From contig NZ_CP098740.1 in the NCBI RefSeq assembly GCF_026167665.1, forward strand, positions 3,348,001 through 3,412,000: DNA of 64,000 bases, given 5' to 3'. This document shows, piece after piece, positions 56,723 to 64,000 of this stretch (position 1 is the first letter of the stretch; each line of letters begins with the position of its first letter). The stretch comes from Streptomyces drozdowiczii. Lineage in GTDB: Bacteria; Actinomycetota; Actinomycetes; Streptomycetales; Streptomycetaceae. The notes below the pieces were generated by a model. It was not told where the DNA came from, searched no databases, and was given only the letters and a program-made list of their open reading frames with translations. The translations under genes and the position numbers were made by a program.

Positions 56723-56813
56723 CGGAGGCGGAGGGATTTGAACCCTCGATGGGGGGTAAGCCCCAAACCGCATTAGCAGTGCGGCGCCATAGACCGGACT
56801 AGGCGACGCCTCC
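56723..56813 (-). tRNA. tRNA-Ser(GCT)
   Basis: Minus-strand GGAGGCG pairs with CGCCTCC, discriminator G. The anticodon arm CCGCA-CTGCTAA-TGCGG gives GCT. A long variable arm (TTTGGGGCTTACCCCCC) and GTTCAAATC T-loop mark a serine tRNA; third serine tRNA gene in the window. Confidence 0.97.
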
Positions 56814-57011
56814 ATCCGCAACGCCCGCGCGAGCGCGAGTGGTGCGTGCAGATGATGACACAGCTGCACGCTGCGCCACCAATCGCGGCCTACGGTACTA
56901 GGCGGTCGGCCGCGAGGGCAAAGCGGTTGCGGTGCGCAACGCCGGGGCGTGTGGCGCGTTAGGCAGGGCGGGGGCGCCGCCCCCGCAGGTTCTTCCGCCA
57001 CAGGAGTCCGC

Positions 57012-57470
57012 ATGATGCGCCGTCTCGCTCTCACCGCTGTCGCGTCCCTCGCCGCGCTGTCCGCCGCCGCGCCCGCCGCCACCGCCGCGTCCGGGCCCCT
57101 CCCGTTGCCACTGTCCCTGCCGCTCCTCCAGGACGACGGCGCGGGGACGCGGCTCACCGTGGTCGTCTCGGGATCGGGGAACCCGGAGGCGGACGGCAGG
57201 TACGAGCTGGAGTGCGGGCCGGCCGGAGGGAGCCACCCGGTCGCGGCGCAGGCGTGCGAGCGGCTGGACCAGCTGGAGGGGGAGGGGGTGGACCCCTTCG
57301 CGCCGGTTCCCCGGGACGCGATGTGTACGCAGCAGTACGGCGGGGAAGCCACCGCCCGCGTCACCGGCACCTGGCACGGCCGCCAGGTCGACGCGTCGTT
57401 CCGGCGGACCAACGGCTGCGAGATCGGCCGGTGGAACGGTCTGCGGCCGGTCCTGCCGAACGTGCGGTGA
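57012..57470 (+). CDS. Secreted SSI-family protease inhibitor
   Basis: The 152-aa product has a signal peptide (MMRRLALTAVASLAALSAAA, cleavage near TAAS) and the Streptomyces subtilisin inhibitor fold: TRLTVVVSGSGNPEADGRYELECGPAGGSHPVAAQACERLD, VPRDAMCTQQYGG (reactive-site loop region next to the second Cys pair) and TNGCEIGRWN. Four cysteines give two disulfides. The P1 residue is probably the Arg or Asp of PRDAMC and is not certain. ATG 57012 has a CAGGAG ribosome site. Confidence 0.88.
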   Translation: MMRRLALTAVASLAALSAAAPAATAASGPLPLPLSLPLLQDDGAGTRLTVVVSGSGNPEADGRYELECGPAGGSHPVAAQACERLDQLEGEGVDPFAPVPRDAMCTQQYGGEATARVTGTWHGRQVDASFRRTNGCEIGRWNGLRPVLPNVR

Positions 57471-57695
57471 CCGGCCCCGGTGACCGGTCCGGGGACCCCT
57501 CGGCGGGTCGCCGCGGTGCGCGATGCGACTCGGAGCCGTACAACGTACGCACGAAACCTTGGTGAGAGCTCCCCCTCATCCGCAGCCCCACGCCCCTCCC
57601 CTGCCTTTAGACTCCTTCAGTGACAGCCTGAGGCCCGAGGGGCAAGATGGGGCCCGCTGTCGGCAAGGTGCAGTAATCAGGGAGGAAGCGTCGTC

Positions 57696-60600
57696 GTGAG
57701 CAGCAGGCCATCCCGAGGCGCTGCTCGCCTCGCAGCCATACTCGATGCCCTTCCGGACGGGCTTCTGCTCGTCAACTGCAACGGTACGGTCGTCAACGCC
57801 AACACCATCGCCCTCGAAATGTTCGAGTCGCCGGGCACCGCGCTCGTCGGCCGCGGGCTGCTCGATCTGCTGCCGGAGTTCGACTCCAAGCTGATCCCAG
57901 GGTCGATGCGCCGGCCCGAGGCCGCGGACGAGCGGGGCCGTACGAAGCCCACGCGCATGATCGCGCGGCGTACCGACGGCAACGAGTACCCCGTCGAGGT
58001 GACCAGCGCCAGCCTGGAGGACGGGCAGGCGGCCTACAAGGACGTCCAGGGCTCGTACGGCGGCAGCTACACCGGTGACGAGCTGCTGATGCTCGTCGTG
58101 CGCGACCTCTCCGGCACCGTCGACACCGAGGCCGAGCTGGCCCGCTCGCAGCGCCAGACCGAGATGATCCTGCGCGCCGCCGCCGAGGGCGTCGTCGGTA
58201 CGGACACGGACGGCCGGGTCGTCCTGGTCAACCCCGCCGCCGCGCAGATCCTCGGCTTCCGGGCCAGCGATCTCGGCGGCCAGGAGCTGCATCCGCTGAT
58301 CCTGCACTCGCGCGCGGAGGGCGAGCCCTTCCCGTACGAGGAGTCCCCACTCGCCGACACGCTGAAGTCGGGACGCAAACACCGGGTGCGCGGGCAGGTT
58401 CTGTGGTCCAAGAGCGGGGAACAGGTGCCGGTCGACCTGACCACCGCCCCCGTCCGCGACGGCGACCAGCTCGTCGGCGCCGTGATGACGTTCACCGACC
58501 GCCGCCCCTACGAGGAGCTGGACAAGCGGCGCAAGGACGAGATCGCCGAGCTGACCGCGAGCCACACCGCGGCCGTCAGCCAGCTCACCGAGCGGCACAC
58601 CGCCGAACTTGCGGCTCTCGAGGAAGCGCACGCCGCCGAGCTGGCCGATCGCACCGAGCGTTACGCCTCCGAGCTGGAGGAGCAGTCCGAGCGGCTGACC
58701 GACCTCACCGCCCGGCACACCCAGCTGACCGCCGTGCTCGGCGAATCGCTGCGCGGCCCCCTGGAGGAACTGCGCGGCGAACTCTCCGCCCTCGCCGCCG
58801 ACCCGGCCGGCCAGCTGTGGCCCGAGGCGAACCAGATCCTGCACCACCTGGCCGCCGGCTACGCGCGCATGACGACGCTCATCGACAACGTGCTCGGCTA
58901 CCAGCGCCTCGACGCCGGGGCCGAGTCCCTGGTCAAGACGCGTGTGCTGCTCGACGGCGTCGTCACGGCCGGTATCGACGCCTCGGTCGAGCTGATCGGT
59001 CCCGGCCGCGCGCAGTTCGCCGTGCACGCCCCGCCGATCGAGGCGGAGGTCGACGCCGGACGCCTGGTGACCGCCCTCGCGCACCTCGTCGCGGACGTCG
59101 CCGGTGTCGACTCGACCGGCAAGGCGCGGGTCGTGCCCGGGGGCGGTTACGTCGACTCGACCGTCGTGGTCGCCGCCGCCCAGCGCGGTGACGTCGTACG
59201 CATCGAGGTGCGCGGACCGTTCGCCGGGGGAGACCCGGTGCATGTGCCGATCGTCAGCGGCATCGTCCGCGCGCACGGCGGAGTGCTCCAGACGCACGAG
59301 ATGCCGGGCATGAGCGGCAGTGCGTACGTGCTCGAGGTGCCGATCGGCGCGGGTGCGGGGACCGTGGCGCCCCCGGAGCCGCCCGCCGTGCCGCAGGTGG
59401 AGGCGGCGCCTCCGGTGGCGCCCGAGTCCGTTCCCCTCGGGGAGCCCGATCATGCCGGCCCTGCGCCGACTGACGCACCGGAGGCCGGCAGGGGCCGGCG
59501 CCGTGCGCGGCGCTCCTCCACCGACGCCTTCCTGGACAGCCCCATGGGCGGCTCCGACGGCAGCGGCGAGCTGGAAGCGGCCTCCGGGGACACCGGCGCG
59601 GCCGCTCCGACCGGGCGCCGGCGTGCGCGCCGTGCGGCCCCCGCGCCCGAAGCCCCGAACGAGCTGATCCCCGCCCAGCAGGTCACCGAGGGCTCCGGAC
59701 GCCGTCGCGGGCGGCCCAGCCCCGCCGAGACGGGCGCCCCGGGGCAGGCCCTCGCGCTGCCCGCGGCCGCCCCGTCGGAGGGGTCCGTGGTGACCGCCGC
59801 CGAGGGCGCGCAGGGTGGGCGGCCGCAGCTCGGGCAGACGGTGCCCCCGCAGGGCGTTCCGGCCGGGGCGCAGGTGCCGGTCGCGGCCGGCGGACACCGG
59901 GGGAACGCGGGTGACGAGGGCCGCCTCGCCCTGCCCCCCGTCGTGAACGCCGTCGAGTCCACGGCACCCGCCGCCTTCTCGAACCTCGATGACGCCGCCC
60001 GCCCGGCGCCCGCCCCGGGGGACCCGTCGGCGGAGCTGCCCGTCCCGGCACCGCAGCCGACCGGGCGACGCCGCCGCGCCCTGGCCGCCGCCCAGGAACG
60101 GGCCGCCGCCGCCGAGGCCGGCCCGCGCGTCCCCTTCGCCCTCCCGCCCGCCGACGCGGACCGGGCGGCTCCTGCTGCCGGGGGTCCGGACGCGTCCCTG
60201 GGTGCGGGGGTCGCGGGTGGGGGTGGCGTGCCGGGTTCCGCCGAGTCGGGTTCGTTTGACGTCGGCGCGGGTACGGACGAGGGCCACGCGTCCGGTTCGT
60301 ACGACGTCGGTGTGGGTACGCGGAAGGGCGCCGCGCCCGATGCGTACGGCTTCGGCGCGGGTACGGACACGGCCGGTTCGAACGGCTTCGGCGCGGGTAC
60401 GGACACGGCCGGTTCGAACGGCTTCGGCGCGGGTACGGACACGGCCGCCACGGCCGGTTCGCACGGCGTCGGCGCGGGTACGGACCCGACCGGTTCACAC
60501 AGCGTCGGCGCGGGTACGGACGCGGCCGGGTCCGCCGCGTACCAGCCCGGGGCCGGGCTGCCGGGCGCGCCGGACGCCGACCCCGGTGCCCCCGGCGCCA

Positions 60601-62247
60601 CCCCCTCCGACTCCCCGGCCGGCGCGCCGGAGCACGCCCCCGTGCCGCCGCAGGCCCCGCCCGCTCCCACCGGTCGGCGCCGCGCCCGCCACGGGGACAC
60701 GGGCCCGCAGGAGGCGCAGCCCGCACCGTTCGCGCTGCCCGCCCAGGCCGCACCGCCGGTGCGGACCGCACCGCCCGCCGAAACCGCGCCGCCCGCCCCC
60801 GACGGCCCCGTCGCCGACCCCAGGCTCGGCGCCCCCGGCGCACCCTCCGACGCCCCCTTCGCGCCCCCGACGTCCCCGGAGCAGCACCCCGGCGGCTGGG
60901 GCGACGACGACTCCTCCGGGCAGGGCCCCGCCGCCCCGCACCCGCCGCCGCGCCGGAGACGCAGAGCACCAGGCGTACGACCCACACCACCGGCACGGCC
61001 ACCCCCGCCGGCCCCCGGCCCGTCCCCGCACGCTGGCCCCCGCGCCCGACGCGCGGCGGCAGCCGCTGCCCGCCGAGGCGCCGATGCCGGGGGCGTCCGA
61101 CTCGACGCAGGGGCGCGCGTTCAGCGTGCGCACGCTGGGGCAGGGCGTGCCGTTCGCCCAGCACATCGCCCACCAGCAGAACCAGACGCTGGGCGGCGGC
61201 AGCAGCGTCGGCAGGCGCCGCAAGCTGGCCGCGCCGCCGGAGCCCGAGCCCGGCCAGGACGCACGCCCCGCACCGCCCGCCCCGGCTCCGGCCCCCGCCC
61301 CCGCGCCGCCCGCGCCCTCGGCATCCGCCGCCACGCCCCCCGCCCCCACCGTGCACGGGCAGGGATCGGGGCAGCTGCTCTCCGCGCCCGCGGCCGAGGG
61401 GCGCGCGTACGCCATCGGGGCGCCCGACGAGGGCGCGGCCGAGGGGCCGGAGCCGCTGGACGGCCCCGGCGGCGCGGTCGAGGTCGCCAACCGGCCGTCC
61501 CCGCAGCCGGTCGACGACGAGCTGCCTCCCGAGCCGCTGGACAACCCGCGCCGGCTGCTCGTCTGGCCCGCGCCCGACGTCTCCACGCAGCAGGCGCTGA
61601 GCGACCGCGGTTACCGGCCGGTGATCGTGCACTCGCGCGAGGAGGTGGACGCGCAGATCGCGGCGTTCCCCGCCGCGCTCTTCGTAGACCCGCTGACCGG
61701 GCCCATCACCCGAAAGGCGCTCCAGTCCCTTCGGCAGGCGGCGGTCGCCGCCGAGGTGCCCGTACTGGTGACCGCCGGCCTGGGACAGGCGTCGCGGGAG
61801 GCTGCGTACGGTGCCGACCCGGCCGTACTCCTGAAGGCGCTCGCACCGCGCGACAGCGAACAGCACCCGCCGCGCGTCCTGCTGATCGAGGAGCACCAGG
61901 ACATCGCGGCCGCGCTCACGGAGACGCTGGAACGGCGGGGCATGCAGGTCGCCTGCGCCGCGACGGACAGCGAGGCCGTGGCGCTGGCGACCCGGATGCG
62001 GCCGAATCTGGTGGTGATGGACCTGATGCAGGTACGCCGCCGCCGGGCCGGGATCGTGGACTGGCTGCGCGCCAACGGCCAGCTGAACCGCACGCCGCTG
62101 GTCGTGTACACCTCGGCCGACATCGACGAGGCGGAGCTGTCGCGCCTCGGCTCCGGCGAGACCGTGCTGTTCCTCGCGGAGCGCTCCACGAGCGACGAGG
62201 TGCAGTCCCGCATCGTCGACCTGCTCGCGAAGATCGGCACGAACTGA
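57696..62247 (+). CDS. Giant PAS / pseudo-histidine kinase / receiver protein with repeat region (frameshifted)
   Basis: From GTG 57696: a PAS domain (ILDALPDGLLLVNCNGTVVNANTIALEM), a second PAS (EMILRAAAEGVVGTDTDGRVVLVNPAAAQILGF) and a coiled coil (about 285-340). A HisKA-like helix follows in which the phospho-His is replaced (LGESLRGPLEELRG), then a degenerate ATPase-like domain. After about residue 555 come several hundred Pro/Ala/Gly residues with GRRRAR boxes and GAGTDTAGS repeats. Between 60,900 and 60,975 the frame changes. The new frame leads through GVPFAQHIAHQQNQTLGGGS to a C-terminal receiver (RVLLIEEHQDIAAALTE, LVVMDLMQVRRRRAG) ending at 62247. It looks like a scaffold or signalling pseudokinase; partners unknown. 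Confidence 0.75.
60340..60530 (+). repeat. In-frame tandem repeats of about 36-48 bases
   Basis: Copies of GGCGCGGGTACGGACACGGC recur about every 36 bases at 60354, 60390 and 60426, with more diverged copies at 60471 and 60507. They encode a repeating GFGAGTDTAGSN unit inside the disordered region of the PAS protein. Confidence 0.85.
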
Positions 62248-62283
62248 CCGGCGCACAACCAACCGGCGTACAGAGGCATACGA

Positions 62284-62319
62284 CGAGGGCGGTACGGGAA
62301 CGCACCCGTACCGCCCTCG
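62284..62319. terminator. Bidirectional terminator between the PAS gene and the acyl-CoA ligase
   Basis: A perfect 15-bp stem CGAGGGCGGTACGGG and complement with a six-base loop lies between two convergent genes, with CCTTTC after it. Confidence 0.85.
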
Positions 62320-62338
62320 CCCTTTCAGTACTAGGGAC

Positions 62339-63988
62339 TCAGAGCTGAGTGATGTCCAGCTCGCCCTGCGCGTACTGCTTGCGGATGACCTTCTTGTCGA
62401 ACTTGCCGACGCTCGTCTTCGGCACGGACGGGATGACCGACCACCGCTCCGGCAGCTGCCACTTCGCGATGCCGGACTCGGCGAGGAACGCCCGCAGCGC
62501 CTCGTAGTCGGCGGTGGCGCCCTCCTTGAGGACGACGGTGGCGAGCGGACGCTCACCCCATTTCTCGTCCGGGACGGCGACGACGGCGGCCTCCGCGACG
62601 TCCGGGTGGGCCATCAGCGCGTTCTCCAGCTCGACGCTGGAGATCCACTCGCCACCGGACTTGATGACGTCCTTCGCGCGGTCGGTGAGCGTGAGGAAGC
62701 CGTCCTCGCTGATCACACCGACGTCACCGGTCTTCAGCCAGCCGTCCTCGCTGAACTTGTCCGCGGGCCGCAGCGCCTCGCCGTCCGCGCCGCCATAGTA
62801 CGCACCGGCGATCCAGGCGCCGCGTACCTCCAGCTCACCGGCCGACTCGCCGTCCCACGGCAGGTGCTCGCCGGCCGGGCCGACCAGCCGCGCCTCGACG
62901 CCGGCCGGGAAGCGGCCCTGGGTGACGCGGTAGGGCCACTCCTCCTCGGGGCCCAGTCCGGCGGGCGGGTTGGCCATGGTGCCGAGCGGCGAGGTCTCCG
63001 TCATGCCCCAGGCGTGACAGAGGCGCACGCCCAGCTTGTCGTACGCCTCCATGAGGGAGGGCGGGCAGGCGGCGCCGCCGATCGTCACGTTGGCCATGGA
63101 GGTGAGGTCACGCGGGTTGGCGGTGACCTCGGCGAGCAGTCCCTGCCAGATGGTGGGCACCGCGGCCGCGTGCGTCGGGCGCTCGCGCTCGATCATGTCG
63201 GCGAGCGGGGCGGGCTGGAGGAAACGGTCCGGCATCAGCATGTTGACGCCGGACATGAACGTGGCGTGCGGCAGTCCCCAAGCGTTTACGTGAAACTGCG
63301 GAACTACGACGAGGGTGGTGTCCTTGTCCGTCAGGCCCATCGACTCGGACATGTTGACCTGCATGGAGTGCAGGTAGATCGAACGGTGCGAGTAGACGAC
63401 GCCCTTCGGGTCCCCCGTGGTGCCGGAGGTGTAGCACATCGCGGCGGCCTGGCGCTCGTCCAGCTCCGGCCAGTCGAAGCTGGTGGGACGGCCGGCGAGC
63501 AGCTCCTCGTAGTCGTGCACGCGCACCGTCGCGCCGTCCAGGACGGAACGGTCCCCGGGTCCCGAGACGATCAGGTGTTCCACCGACGTCAGCTGGGAAA
63601 GCAGCGGCGCGATGAGCGGCAGCAGGGAGCCGTTGACGATGACGACCTTGTCGTCGGCGTGCTTGACGACCCAGACCAGCTGCTCGGCGGGAAGACGGAG
63701 GTTCAGCGTGTGGAGGACGGCGCCCATGGAGGGGATGGCGAGGTACGCCTCCACATGCTCCGCGTTGTTCCACATGAGCGTCGCGACTCGCTGATCGGCG
63801 TCGATGCCGAGTTCGTCGCGCAGCGCGTTGGCGAGCTGGGTGGCGCGCCGGCCGATGTCCGCGAAGCTCCGCCGGTGCGGCTCCGGCTCTCCGGTCCAGG
63901 TCGTGACCTGCGACTTCCCATGAATCGTCATCCCATGCGTCAGGATGCGGGTGACAGTCAGCGGTACGTCCTGCATGGTGCTGAGCAC
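62339..63988 (-). CDS. Long-chain fatty-acid-CoA ligase family protein
   Basis: The 549-aa AMP-forming ligase has the AMP-binding motif [19 protein letters not shown] (motif I), [52 protein letters not shown] (A8 hinge) and [15 protein letters not shown] with the catalytic Lys near the end. It activates a medium- or long-chain fatty acid via acyl-AMP to acyl-CoA. GTG 63988 was used; ATG four codons later ([15 protein letters not shown]) is an alternative. Confidence 0.93.
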   Translation of the reverse strand: MLSTMQDVPLTVTRILTHGMTIHGKSQVTTWTGEPEPHRRSFADIGRRATQLANALRDELGIDADQRVATLMWNNAEHVEAYLAIPSMGAVLHTLNLRLPAEQLVWVVKHADDKVVIVNGSLLPLIAPLLSQLTSVEHLIVSGPGDRSVLDGATVRVHDYEELLAGRPTSFDWPELDERQAAAMCYTSGTTGDPKGVVYSHRSIYLHSMQVNMSESMGLTDKDTTLVVVPQFHVNAWGLPHATFMSGVNMLMPDRFLQPAPLADMIERERPTHAAAVPTIWQGLLAEVTANPRDLTSMANVTIGGAACPPSLMEAYDKLGVRLCHAWGMTETSPLGTMANPPAGLGPEEEWPYRVTQGRFPAGVEARLVGPAGEHLPWDGESAGELEVRGAWIAGAYYGGADGEALRPADKFSEDGWLKTGDVGVISEDGFLTLTDRAKDVIKSGGEWISSVELENALMAHPDVAEAAVVAVPDEKWGERPLATVVLKEGATADYEALRAFLAESGIAKWQLPERWSVIPSVPKTSVGKFDKKVIRKQYAQGELDITQL

Positions 63989-64000
63989 GGCGTCCTCCCG

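Noticed and set aside
60985..62556. The long continuation of the first PAS-protein frame past 60985, and the minus-strand frame of 957 codons over the same region.
   Set aside because: Both are Arg/Pro/Ala-rich shadows; the receiver domain with recognisable motifs lies in the plus-strand frame ending at 62247.

Overview
This window is high-GC actinobacterial chromosome, almost certainly Streptomyces. The gene content and order (purD, dnaX with the SRP RNA, upp, tadA with its partner gene, a tRNA-Ser, tandem sigF and sigN, an SSI-type protease inhibitor, sparse regulators, pervasive GTG starts and GTGA/ATGA overlaps) match the conserved core around S. coelicolor SCO4034-SCO4068. Names rest on recognised motifs and remembered family features; no database search was run.

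Layout. 1-5,870: left core arm, with a degenerate M48-like membrane protein, purD, dnaX, the SRP RNA and tRNA-Ser(GGA). 5,870-26,950: accessory island. It holds a type I-E CRISPR effector operon (cas8e/cse1-cse2-cas7e-cas5e-cas6e) that lacks cas3, cas1 and cas2 and keeps only about two degenerate repeats; two tiny membrane proteins divergent from a 1,277-aa helix-turn-helix STAND-type NTPase; a Cys/His protein; a methyltransferase; an unknown protein; a winged-helix plus P-loop ATPase pair convergent with a DGQ-type (ParB/DndB-like) protein; an HNH enzyme resembling the sulfur-binding McrA type; a second seryl-tRNA synthetase of non-actinobacterial type; and a TerD protein fused to a PD-(D/E)XK-like domain. 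This looks like a defence/stress island sitting beside a serine tRNA gene.

27,000-37,260: core again. It has a HhH-GPD repair protein, a LytR_C-domain protein, upp, tadA, tRNA-Ser(CGA), a KamB-like 16S rRNA methyltransferase, a SpoU methyltransferase, a DUF371 protein, and the sporulation-type sigma factors sigF and sigN. 37,400-56,400: regulators, transport and metabolism. This includes a MarR regulator with a 14-TM MFS exporter fused to three carboxypeptidase-regulatory-like domains; a YceI protein fused to the same domain type; F420 and 2-hydroxyacid enzymes; TetR; a secreted EEP-family phosphoesterase; a YkcB/YkcC-like GT39-GT2 pair; MOSC; VOC; a two-component system; an amidohydrolase; DUF2797; and an ECF41 sigma factor with an FAD oxidoreductase. 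56,490-64,000: tRNA-Arg, tRNA-Ser(GCT), an SSI-type inhibitor, a very large PAS/pseudo-kinase/receiver protein with Pro-Ala-Gly and repeat regions, and a fatty-acyl-CoA ligase.

A caution on quality. At least eight genes change reading frame, and six of these changes sit in a G or C homopolymer where restoring one base repairs the protein (near 4,275, 10,770, 19,473, 25,853, 45,363 and 51,196). The purD-adjacent membrane protein and the PAS protein also change frame. This pattern argues for systematic one-base homopolymer deletions in the assembly rather than many independent pseudogenes, so the split genes are annotated here as single genes with a frameshift.
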